Of a stretch of DNA of 6,465 nucleotides, positions 1 to 6,465 are shown one piece after another. The translations under genes were made by a program, and so were the position numbers. The number at the start of each line of letters is the position of its first letter. Within the stretch, counting starts at the first letter, position 1. Source of the stretch: Bacteroides sp. GTDB taxonomy: Bacteria > Bacteroidota > Bacteroidia > Bacteroidales > Bacteroidaceae. The notes beneath the pieces were generated by a model that was not told where the DNA came from, searched no databases, and saw only the letters and a list, made by a program, of their open reading frames with translations. The stretch covers positions 1 to 6,465 of the forward strand of contig DXOJ01000443.1 in assembly GCA_019412865.1 (NCBI GenBank), written 5' to 3'.

Positions 1-25
1 AGCGTCAGATGTGTATAAGAGACAG
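1..25 (+). other. Nextera/Tn5 sequencing adapter remnant (not genomic)
   Basis: Bases 7-25 read AGATGTGTATAAGAGACAG, which is exactly the 19-base Tn5 mosaic end used in Nextera libraries. The six bases before it, AGCGTC, match the read-1 side adapter and not the read-2 side, which would end in CTCGG. This is library-preparation sequence left at the end of the contig, not a transposon end in the genome: it starts at base 1, is followed directly by SusC coding sequence, and has no transposase or partner end. Genomic sequence therefore starts at base 26. Translating the adapter in the SusC frame gives the spurious peptide MCIRDS. Confidence 0.97.
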
Positions 26-26
26 T

Positions 27-2027
27 TTCTCGCCTTCCTATTCTACTTCCAATCGGGTAGATGCTTCCGGATCTAATGGTATTGTGCAATCGGCATTGAT
101 GATGCCTCCGGTATGGCCGGTGTATAATGCGGATGGCAGCTATAATTATCAGGGAAACGGCTATTGGAGAATTGGAAATGACTATCAGCATAATGCCGTA
201 TTGAACCCGGTAGCTATGGCAAACTTACAATCGGATGTCGTAGACCGTATGGCGATTGTCGGAAAAGTTTTTGCTGAATTGGAATTGTATAAAGGGCTTA
301 CCTATAACATTTCTTTTGGTGGCGATTATTACGGTTCGCATAATGACCAATATCGTTCTTCGGAACTTCCTTTATTGGGACAGAAGTATTATGATGTAAA
401 GTCAAATCCGACAGCCTACAGTTCATCAGGTTTTTATTTCAACTGGTTGGTGGAGAATAAAATCAATTATAACACAACGATTAAGGATGCTCATTTTATC
501 AATGTGGTCTTAGTACAGTCGGCTCAAAAAGAGACATATAAAGGAGATAATGTGACGGCAACCGATTTCCCGAACGACTATATACAAACAATTTCCGGAG
601 GTACGGTGACGAAAGGTGCATCTGATAAAACCCAATGGACGATTGCTTCTTATCTGGCACGTATGCAGTACAGTTATAAAGGTAAATATATGGCTTCGGC
701 AGCTATTCGTGCAGACGGTTCTTCCCGTTTTGGAAAGAACAATCGGTGGGGATATTTTCCTTCAGCTTCTTTGGCGTGGAGAATAAGCGGAGAAGACTTC
801 TTTACGAAGGCTAGGTATCTGTCGTTTGTTGATGATTTGAAGTTAAGAGCGAGTTATGGAGTGACCGGTAACTTCCAGATTGGCAATTATGATCATTTGT
901 CTCTGATGGCTTTGGATAATTATGTGCTTGGTACAGGAAACGGACAATTAGTGAATGGTTACAAGCCAAGTACCATAAAGAATGAAGATTTGAGTTGGGA
1001 AAAGAATGCGATGGTGAATGTGGGCATCGATTTACAGATGTTCAAAGGATTGCTGGGACTGACTGTGGATTATTATAATACCAATACCTCTAATATGTTA
1101 TTGAATGTACCGGTTCCCCACCTGACCGGATATAGCACTGCATTGATGAATATCGGTAAAGTGAATAATAGGGGATGGGAAGTTGCCTTGACCTCACAGA
1201 AGAATATAACTAAAGATTTCGGTTATTCGTTCAATGCCAATTATGCCACTAATACGAACGAAGTGAAGGCACTCGGTCCGGGTAATGCTCCTATCATATC
1301 TACCGGTAGCGTAGATCATGCTTATTACATAACGAAAGTCGGTGAACCTATCGGATGTTATTATCTGTTGGTGCAGGATGGAATTTTCTCCAATGAAGAA
1401 GAATTAAAGAAGTATCCTCATTTTAGCAATACCCAGCCGGGAGATTTCCGCTTTGTGGATGTCGACGGGGATGGAGTGATGGACTTGGATAAAGACCGTA
1501 CGATCGTAGGTAACTATATGCCCGATTTTACTTATGGGTTTGGTGGTAAAGTCTGGTTTAAGGGATTTGACCTTGATTTTAATTTTCAAGGAGTATATGG
1601 TAATGAGATTCTGAATCTGAATCGTCGTTACATTGATAATCTGGAAGGTAATACCAATGGTACCACTATAGCCTTGAACCGTTGGAAAAGTCCGGAAGAT
1701 CCGGGAAACGGTCAGGTGAACCGCGCCAATCGTAAGTCAAAGGGGTATAATGGCCGTACTTCAACCTGGCATCTGGAAGATGGTTCTTATCTGCGATTGC
1801 AGAATGTGACGCTAGGATATACCTTGCCGAAGAACCTGACTCAACGCTTTTTCGTGGAAAAATTGAGAGTTTACGTTTCAGGACAAAACTTGTGGACTTC
1901 GACTGGCTATAGCGGATATAATCCGGAAGTAAATGCACGTCCGAGTAATTCTCTTTCACCGGGTGAGGATTATGGAACTTATCCATTGGCTAAAACATTC
2001 TTGTTTGGGCTGAACATAACACTTTAA
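27..2027 (+). CDS. SusC/RagA-family TonB-dependent outer-membrane transporter, 5' truncated
   Basis: This is the C-terminal two thirds of a SusC-like protein, the TonB-dependent beta-barrel that imports oligosaccharides across the outer membrane with a SusD lid. About 666 genomic codons remain, against roughly 1000 residues for a full family member, so the signal peptide, the N-terminal carboxypeptidase-D-like domain and the plug are missing. The ATG at 9 is adapter-derived and must not be used as a start; the codon at 24-26 is half adapter. Numbering from that false start, family signatures are FGKNNRWGYFPSASLAWR at 241-258, a DVDGDG acidic loop at 484-489, DGSYLRLQNVTLGYTLP at 591-607, a late YVSGQNLW strand, and a C-terminal strand ending FLFGLNITL. 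The stop is TAA at 2025-2027. A SusD gene follows after 23 bases, the canonical arrangement. The imported substrate cannot be inferred from this sequence. Confidence 0.96.
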   Translation, partial: FSPSYSTSNRVDASGSNGIVQSALMMPPVWPVYNADGSYNYQGNGYWRIGNDYQHNAVLNPVAMANLQSDVVDRMAIVGKVFAELELYKGLTYNISFGGDYYGSHNDQYRSSELPLLGQKYYDVKSNPTAYSSSGFYFNWLVENKINYNTTIKDAHFINVVLVQSAQKETYKGDNVTATDFPNDYIQTISGGTVTKGASDKTQWTIASYLARMQYSYKGKYMASAAIRADGSSRFGKNNRWGYFPSASLAWRISGEDFFTKARYLSFVDDLKLRASYGVTGNFQIGNYDHLSLMALDNYVLGTGNGQLVNGYKPSTIKNEDLSWEKNAMVNVGIDLQMFKGLLGLTVDYYNTNTSNMLLNVPVPHLTGYSTALMNIGKVNNRGWEVALTSQKNITKDFGYSFNANYATNTNEVKALGPGNAPIISTGSVDHAYYITKVGEPIGCYYLLVQDGIFSNEEELKKYPHFSNTQPGDFRFVDVDGDGVMDLDKDRTIVGNYMPDFTYGFGGKVWFKGFDLDFNFQGVYGNEILNLNRRYIDNLEGNTNGTTIALNRWKSPEDPGNGQVNRANRKSKGYNGRTSTWHLEDGSYLRLQNVTLGYTLPKNLTQRFFVEKLRVYVSGQNLWTSTGYSGYNPEVNARPSNSLSPGEDYGTYPLAKTFLFGLNITL

Positions 2028-2050
2028 TCATCCTTTAAAATACACGTTAT

Positions 2051-3442
2051 ATGAAAAAATATAAACTAATACTACTCCTATCAACTGCCTTGTTATCAGT
2101 TGCTTGTGCAGATAGTTTCTTCGATTTGGAACCGAGTAGCAGTGTGCCTACCGACAAGGTATATAAGACAGCGGAAGATTTTAATGTAGCCGTGATAGGA
2201 TGTTACTCCAAATTGCAGACACAAGTTTCCTATTTTACAGAGTGTTGCGAATATCGGAGTGATAATCTGACATTGAGTGCGCCCACCGCCGGAACTCAAG
2301 ACCGTTATGATATCGATCAGTTTGCAGATAAAGCCTCTAACGGAATTCTGGAAGATGCTTGGGCGAACTTTAATAATGGAGTCTATCGTTGCAATCTTGT
2401 ATTAGATAGAATTGATGAGGCCAACTTCGATGCGACTCTGAAAAAACAATATAAAGGCGAAGCTCTTTTCATCCGTGCCCTTACTTATTTTAATATGTAT
2501 CGTTTGTGGGGAGGGATACCGATGACTAATAAGGTGGTGACAGTGGCAGAAGCTCTTAAAATCGGGCGCAGTTCCGATCAACAGGTTTATGATTTTCTTG
2601 TCGGTGATTTGAATCAGGTTATTAATGAAAATATGTTGCCGTCTTCTTATACAAGTGCCGATATGGGACGTGTGACTTCCGGTGCTGCAATGGCGTTGCT
2701 CGGCAAGATTTACCTGACTTTCCATAAATGGACGGAAGCCCGCAATGTGCTATCCCAACTAGTGGGTCGGTATTCTTTAATGACTACCCCCGAACAGGTG
2801 TTTGACGTGAACAATAAAATGAATGATGAGATTATTTTTGCTGTTCGCTTTAATAAAGATGTCGAAGGAGAAGGACATGGATATTGGTTCTCTATTATTA
2901 ACCTGACTGATGATACCAATCAGACAAAGTCTCTGAAAGAGTGTTACAAAGAGGGAGATAAGCGCAAAGATCTGATTACCTATGTAAAGGTGGAAGATAA
3001 AGTATGCGTGATGAATAAATTTAAAGATGTCAAAAGTGCGACCTATAATACGGTCGGTAATGACCAGATTATTCTCCGTTATGCCGATGTGTTGTTGATG
3101 TACGCCGAAGCTTTGAATGAAATCAGTTATAGTAATTTGCAGAATTCAGAAGCTATGGTTGCTTTGAATGCCGTACATACCCGTGCCGGATTGTCTCCGC
3201 TTCAGATAACAGAGCTTCCCGATCAGGATAGTTTCCGTAAAGCGATTATGTTGGAACGTCAACAGGAGTTTCCTTATGAGGGACAGCGTTGGTTCGATTT
3301 GGTACGTATGGGAGGTGCTAAGGAGGCTATGAAAGCAGAAGGACATATTATTCAGGACTACCAATTCCTGTATCCTATTCCAAAAACGGAGTTGGAAAGA
3401 ATAAACAACACAGAACTGTTGTGGCAGAATACGGGATATTAA
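2051..3442 (+). CDS. SusD/RagB-family surface glycan-binding lipoprotein
   Basis: This complete 463-residue protein is the lid and glycan-binding partner of the upstream SusC transporter, expected at the outer face of the outer membrane. A lipoprotein signal peptide (MKKYK followed by a Leu-rich core) ends at SVAC with the lipid-modified Cys at residue 19. The mature N-terminus begins CADSFFDLEPSSSVPTDKVY, a typical SusD opening. Other family signatures are ALFIRALTYFNMYRLWGG near 138-155 (a core helix of the TPR-like scaffold), DVLLMYAEALNEI, LNAVHTRAGL, ERQQEFPYEGQRWFDLVRMG at 402-421, and LYPIPKTEL at 440-448 near the end. The length is slightly below the usual 500-600 residues, but both termini are intact. 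The start at 2051 is the only one that keeps the full signal peptide; the region before it is A/T-rich with no clear Shine-Dalgarno, as is common in Bacteroidota. The ligand is unknown. Confidence 0.96.
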   Translation: MKKYKLILLLSTALLSVACADSFFDLEPSSSVPTDKVYKTAEDFNVAVIGCYSKLQTQVSYFTECCEYRSDNLTLSAPTAGTQDRYDIDQFADKASNGILEDAWANFNNGVYRCNLVLDRIDEANFDATLKKQYKGEALFIRALTYFNMYRLWGGIPMTNKVVTVAEALKIGRSSDQQVYDFLVGDLNQVINENMLPSSYTSADMGRVTSGAAMALLGKIYLTFHKWTEARNVLSQLVGRYSLMTTPEQVFDVNNKMNDEIIFAVRFNKDVEGEGHGYWFSIINLTDDTNQTKSLKECYKEGDKRKDLITYVKVEDKVCVMNKFKDVKSATYNTVGNDQIILRYADVLLMYAEALNEISYSNLQNSEAMVALNAVHTRAGLSPLQITELPDQDSFRKAIMLERQQEFPYEGQRWFDLVRMGGAKEAMKAEGHIIQDYQFLYPIPKTELERINNTELLWQNTGY

Positions 3443-3469
3443 TAGGATTAAACTAAAAGAAATCAAACG

Positions 3470-5434
3470 ATGAAAAAAATACTATATAGCTTGTTGTTTA
3501 TTTTCACGGTAGTCTTTACTGCTTGTGAAGAAGATCTGCCAAAGGCAAGTTTCGGTTTATATGAACTGAAGTCACTAACGGCAACAGCCGGAGATATGAA
3601 TGTGACTCTTTCCTGGGAAGCATACGAGAATGCCCGTCCGAATGAATATTTGATTCTTTGGACTTCCGGATCATCAGAAGCGGAAGGAGGCGAGATGACT
3701 GTGGATGCAAAAACAATGACTGCCACTATCAATAATCTGGTGAATGATGTTGCTTACACTTTTTCTGTGCAACCTCGTTATGCAGGAGGATTGGCCAGTA
3801 AAACTACTGCTGCCTGTACACCGAAGAATGCAAGATATCCGATTTCTGATCTGACGGCAGCAGCCGGCAATGAAAGAGTGCGTTTGAGATGGACGAAACC
3901 TGCAAGTGAACGTTTCACTCGCTATCTGGTTACCGTGAATCCCGGTAATCAGATTATCAATCTGGATGATACTTCATTGGAGGAATACATCGTTGATGGT
4001 TTGACTAATGATCAGGAATATACATTCAATGTAGTCTGTGTTTATCCTACAGGCAATTCTATTGCGGTGGAAACTTCTGCTACTCCCGGATTGATCTATC
4101 CTATTCTTGCTAGTACGGAACTGGTTGTGTGGGAACCTTCTACCTTTGCTTATAACGATATGTATTTCATGGCTGGTGAAGTGAAATCGGTAAGTTGGGA
4201 TTTTGGTGATGGTACGACATCAGGAGAAAACAATCCGGTACATGCTTTTGCTACTACCGGTACTTATACAGTGGCCGTAACGGTGACTTATGTTAATAAT
4301 ACCACCGAGTCGGGCAGTCTGACTGTCACGGTCGGCAATTATAAATGGAATTCTGTCGATTTGAACTTCGGTGGGCTTACCGGATATGTAAAGACTTCCA
4401 ATCCGGTGTTCTCTCCGGATGGAAAAACAATGTATATCCCGACATCTACTCCTGCAGGTCATTTGTTTGCTATTGATGTAGTGAGCGGTGAATTTAAGTG
4501 GGTGTTTGCTATCAGTCAGATAACCTATGGTGGAGGTGCGTTGGTGGCTCCTGATGGTACAATCTATCAGTGTGTAAGAAATGCCGCTATTAATAATGTA
4601 TATGCTATTAATCCGAACGGAACTCAAAAGTGGGCAGTAAAATTGGATGCTGCGATAGGAGCTTTCCCTGCATTGTCGGCCGATGGTGTTCTTTACTGTC
4701 TCACCAATAAGAGTACGTTGTATGCGCTGGATGCATCCAGTGGTGCTATTAAATGGCAACAATCGCTTGACGGAGCAACCGGTAGTGCTGTGGCTATTGA
4801 TAAAGCCGGAAATGTTTATGCAGGTACAAGTGCAGCCATTTATTCTTTTAAATCGAATAAAGAGCAGAATTGGAAATTGGAAGAAGTGAATGTGACAGAA
4901 CAGGCTACGTTTGCTTTGAAGGATCAGGTACTTTATGCGACTTTGAAAAACGGAGGACTCGTTGCTGTTGATATGACAAACGGAACAAAGAAATGGACGT
5001 ATCCGACTACAAAAGGAGATGCTTATTTCCCGATTGCTGATAAAAATGGCAATGTCTATTTTACTGAAAAAGGATCGCAGACTGTTCATGCAGTAAATGC
5101 CAGCGGATCTAAAATCTGGGAGAAAAATGTGGGTAACAATTTGAACTACAGTGGAGGTGCTTTGAGTACGGATGGTATTCTTTATATAGGTACCCAATCG
5201 AATAACAAAGTGCTGGGACTTGACATCACTAATGGAAACATTGTTTTTGAAGAGACTGTGGGACAACAGGTCATGGCAGCTGTTAGCATTGGCCCGGACA
5301 GACGGCTTTATTGCGGAACGATCGGATCTAATAATATCGGTTCGATAAAGGCTTTTGCTGTCAATAAGACATTAGCAACAGACTCCTGGAGTATTCGTGG
5401 TGGTGATATTCAAGGTACAAACCGTCAAAAGTAA
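3470..5434 (+). CDS. Surface lipoprotein: FN3-FN3-PKD plus PQQ-like beta-propeller
   Basis: This complete 654-residue protein begins with a lipoprotein signal peptide ending FTAC, with the lipidated Cys at residue 19 followed by EED, an acidic stretch of the kind that directs Bacteroidota lipoproteins to the cell surface. Two fibronectin-III-like domains follow (about 28-115 and 123-207), then a PKD domain (about 210-290) with the hallmark WDFGDG at 243-248 and a GTYTVAVTVTY strand. The rest is a PQQ-type beta-propeller with repeats of the form LYALDxxxGxxxW. The conserved aromatic falls at W344, W388, W429, W468, W509, W550, F593 and W640, a period of about 41 residues, giving seven or eight blades. 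The last residues (W640 to K654) contain RGGDIQGTNR, resembling the W..RG..Q.TG signature of such propellers. Position directly after susD suggests a surface glycan-binding protein. An enzymatic role, or true PQQ binding, is not supported by anything I can see. Confidence 0.9.
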   Translation: MKKILYSLLFIFTVVFTACEEDLPKASFGLYELKSLTATAGDMNVTLSWEAYENARPNEYLILWTSGSSEAEGGEMTVDAKTMTATINNLVNDVAYTFSVQPRYAGGLASKTTAACTPKNARYPISDLTAAAGNERVRLRWTKPASERFTRYLVTVNPGNQIINLDDTSLEEYIVDGLTNDQEYTFNVVCVYPTGNSIAVETSATPGLIYPILASTELVVWEPSTFAYNDMYFMAGEVKSVSWDFGDGTTSGENNPVHAFATTGTYTVAVTVTYVNNTTESGSLTVTVGNYKWNSVDLNFGGLTGYVKTSNPVFSPDGKTMYIPTSTPAGHLFAIDVVSGEFKWVFAISQITYGGGALVAPDGTIYQCVRNAAINNVYAINPNGTQKWAVKLDAAIGAFPALSADGVLYCLTNKSTLYALDASSGAIKWQQSLDGATGSAVAIDKAGNVYAGTSAAIYSFKSNKEQNWKLEEVNVTEQATFALKDQVLYATLKNGGLVAVDMTNGTKKWTYPTTKGDAYFPIADKNGNVYFTEKGSQTVHAVNASGSKIWEKNVGNNLNYSGGALSTDGILYIGTQSNNKVLGLDITNGNIVFEETVGQQVMAAVSIGPDRRLYCGTIGSNNIGSIKAFAVNKTLATDSWSIRGGDIQGTNRQK

Positions 5435-5440
5435 GCGATA

Positions 5441-6322
5441 ATGAGAGTTTCTGTTTTTATCTTATTTATGGCGATGACAATGGGGTTATATGCACAGAAA
5501 TATAAAGTAGGTACGACTACAGCTTTGTGGAAAGTACCTGCTTCCACAGACTTTTCTCAAGCCCGGTCTGTGGGGGTGGAGTATGTGGAAGTAGCATTTA
5601 ACCAGTGTTATAGAGGAGTTCCGGCAGGTGAAGTCATCCCTCGTATCCGGGATATGAAAGCAAAAATTGATAGTGCCGGTATCAAGGTCTGGTCTATACA
5701 TCTTCCTTTCTCACGCACGTTGGACATATCGGTGCTGGATGAAAAGAAAAGGAAAGAAAATGTAGATTTTATGGCGGAGATGATTGGACAGTGTGCTCAA
5801 TTTCAGCCGAAATGTTTGGTATTGCATCCTAGTTCTGAGCCTATTACTGACAGTATTCGGGCACAAAGAATAACTAACGCTTCCAAGTCTATCGCTTATC
5901 TGAAAAAATATGCGGATCAAATAGGAGCACAGTTGTGCATCGAAAATCTGCCGAGAACTTGCCTGGGTAATACTCCTGAAGAGCTTTTGGAGATAATCAA
6001 AGATATTCCGGGTGTGAAGGTTTGTTTTGATACCAATCATTATACTAAAGGGACGACAGGGCATTTTGTAGAAACTGTTGGTGAGCGTATAGGTACTATA
6101 CACGCTTCGGACTTTGACTTTGTCAACGAGTGTCATTGGCTTCCTACACAAGGTGACATTCAATGGGGAAAGTTAATGCATGCACTCGAAGGAATCGGCT
6201 ATGAAGGGGTTTTCATGTATGAAGCTACCAAAGACCATGAAAACGACAATACGCGTCCGACACCGGAACGGGTGGTTGAGACTTTCAATAAAATAATTAA
6301 TGACTATAAAAATCAGAAATAA
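5441..6322 (+). CDS. Exported sugar phosphate isomerase/epimerase-family TIM-barrel protein
   Basis: This complete 293-residue protein belongs to the xylose-isomerase-like / AP endonuclease 2 TIM-barrel superfamily, which includes metal-dependent sugar epimerases and isomerases. The N-terminus is a signal peptide (MRVSVFILFMAMTMGLYA, likely cleaved after Ala18, before QKYKVG) with no lipobox Cys, which implies a periplasmic soluble enzyme. Barrel-end residues matching the family's metal and catalytic set are all present: E168 in IENLPR, D197 in CFDTNH, H221 in TIHASD and E261 in MYEATKD. H87 (IHLPFS) and H129 (VLHPSSE) also lie at strand ends, and the late GDIQWGKLMHALEGIGYEG is typical. The gene starts 6 bases after the propeller gene and is followed after 1 base by the next, so it is probably translated in a coupled way. 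The substrate is unknown; the export signal argues against a cytoplasmic sugar phosphate. Start at 5441 is chosen because the next ATG would cut the signal peptide. Confidence 0.9.
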   Translation: MRVSVFILFMAMTMGLYAQKYKVGTTTALWKVPASTDFSQARSVGVEYVEVAFNQCYRGVPAGEVIPRIRDMKAKIDSAGIKVWSIHLPFSRTLDISVLDEKKRKENVDFMAEMIGQCAQFQPKCLVLHPSSEPITDSIRAQRITNASKSIAYLKKYADQIGAQLCIENLPRTCLGNTPEELLEIIKDIPGVKVCFDTNHYTKGTTGHFVETVGERIGTIHASDFDFVNECHWLPTQGDIQWGKLMHALEGIGYEGVFMYEATKDHENDNTRPTPERVVETFNKIINDYKNQK

Positions 6323-6323
6323 G

Positions 6324-6465
6324 ATGGATATAATAAGAAAAATACAATATTTACTGTTTTGTCTTTTGGTAATAGGTTTTGTTGCTTGTGATGATGATGA
6401 CAACAACTGTACCGGTGTGTCACGAGGGCATTATAACATGATGCTATTGGCTGGTATCATGGAAA
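6324..6465 (+). CDS. Lipoprotein of unknown function, 3' truncated by window end
   Basis: An open frame starts one base after the isomerase stop and runs to the end of the window, giving 47 codons. The translation begins MDIIRKIQYLLFCLLVIGFV and reaches Ala21-Cys22, a lipoprotein signal peptide with lipobox FVAC. The cysteine is followed by four aspartates and two asparagines (CDDDDNN), a strongly acidic start matching the Bacteroidota surface lipoprotein export signal. Only about 25 mature residues are visible, including C29 and a segment GHYNMMLLAGIME, too little to assign a family. Spacing and strand place it in the same operon, so it is probably another cell-surface component such as a binding protein or a glycan-active enzyme. 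The start is supported by the signal peptide and by the tight junction with the previous gene. Confidence 0.85.
   Translation, partial: MDIIRKIQYLLFCLLVIGFVACDDDDNNCTGVSRGHYNMMLLAGIME

Larger units (their letters stand above)
27..6465 (+). other. Polysaccharide utilisation locus (PUL) operon, partial at both ends
   Basis: Five consecutive genes on one strand are separated by 23, 27, 6 and 1 bases, with no visible promoter or terminator between them, so a single transcript is likely. The order SusC, SusD, surface lipoprotein, exported enzyme, lipoprotein is that of a Sus-like system. The regulator (often an ECF sigma/anti-sigma pair, a hybrid two-component sensor or a SusR-like protein) and any hydrolases would lie outside the window, so neither induction nor substrate can be read here. 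Confidence 0.85.

Noticed and set aside
7..25. Tn5 transposon end (mosaic end) suggesting a mobile element
   Set aside because: It is the engineered mosaic end together with the Nextera read-1 bases at the very tip of the contig, with no transposase or second end. It is adapter contamination.
2028..2050. Possible terminator or promoter between susC and susD
   Set aside because: The gap is only 23 A/T-rich bases with no inverted repeat followed by a T run and no -33/-7 Bacteroides promoter pair. Co-transcription is the simpler reading.
3443..3469. Possible promoter before the propeller lipoprotein gene
   Set aside because: The 27-base gap is A-rich and holds no TAnnTTTG-type -7 element, so I treat it as a normal leader between operon genes.
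4683..4889. A 68-codon + strand open frame in another frame of the propeller gene
   Set aside because: It overlaps the propeller repeats, has no start-site or motif support, and is explained by the codon pattern of the repeats.
4220..5266. A 348-codon open frame on the minus strand inside the propeller gene
   Set aside because: It is antisense to a gene with clear domain structure. The translation is rich in Ser, Ile, Arg and Cys with no recognisable motif or signal, as expected for a shadow frame opposite a low-stop coding strand.
5711..6163. A 150-codon minus-strand open frame opposite the isomerase gene
   Set aside because: It lies fully within a well-supported gene on the + strand and shows no family motif, so it is an antisense shadow.

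Overview
The window is a fragment of a Bacteroidota genome, most likely a gut Bacteroides, Parabacteroides or Phocaeicola relative. The evidence is a tandem SusC/SusD pair, two further lipoproteins with acidic residues right after the lipobox cysteine, moderate-to-low GC, and starts that lack a clear Shine-Dalgarno sequence. I cannot name the species. The first 25 bases are not genomic. They match the end of the Illumina Nextera (Tn5) read-1 adapter, so the contig stops at an untrimmed sequencing fragment end.

Layout: all genes are on the + strand and tightly packed, as in one operon. In order they are: (1) a 5'-truncated SusC-like TonB-dependent outer-membrane transporter, 27-2027; (2) a complete SusD-like surface glycan-binding lipoprotein, 2051-3442; (3) a complete multidomain surface lipoprotein with two FN3-like domains, one PKD domain and a seven- or eight-bladed PQQ-type beta-propeller, 3470-5434; (4) an exported TIM-barrel protein of the sugar phosphate isomerase/epimerase (AP endonuclease 2) family, 5441-6322; (5) the first 47 codons of another lipoprotein, starting at 6324 and cut by the window end. 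Gaps between genes are 23, 27, 6 and 1 bases. No promoter, terminator, RNA gene, repeat array or mobile element is visible, and no gene-free stretch exceeds 27 bases.

Taken together this is the middle of a polysaccharide utilisation locus (PUL). SusD and probably the propeller lipoprotein capture a ligand at the cell surface, SusC imports it across the outer membrane, and the exported TIM-barrel enzyme may modify the sugar in the periplasm. No glycoside hydrolase, polysaccharide lyase, sulfatase or regulator lies within the window, so the substrate cannot be read from it. The points most worth a second look are the adapter-derived false N-terminus, the FN3-FN3-PKD-propeller architecture in the third PUL position, and a signal peptide on an otherwise catalytically intact isomerase-like enzyme. 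I see no evidence for a wholly new system; this looks like a recognisable PUL of unknown substrate.
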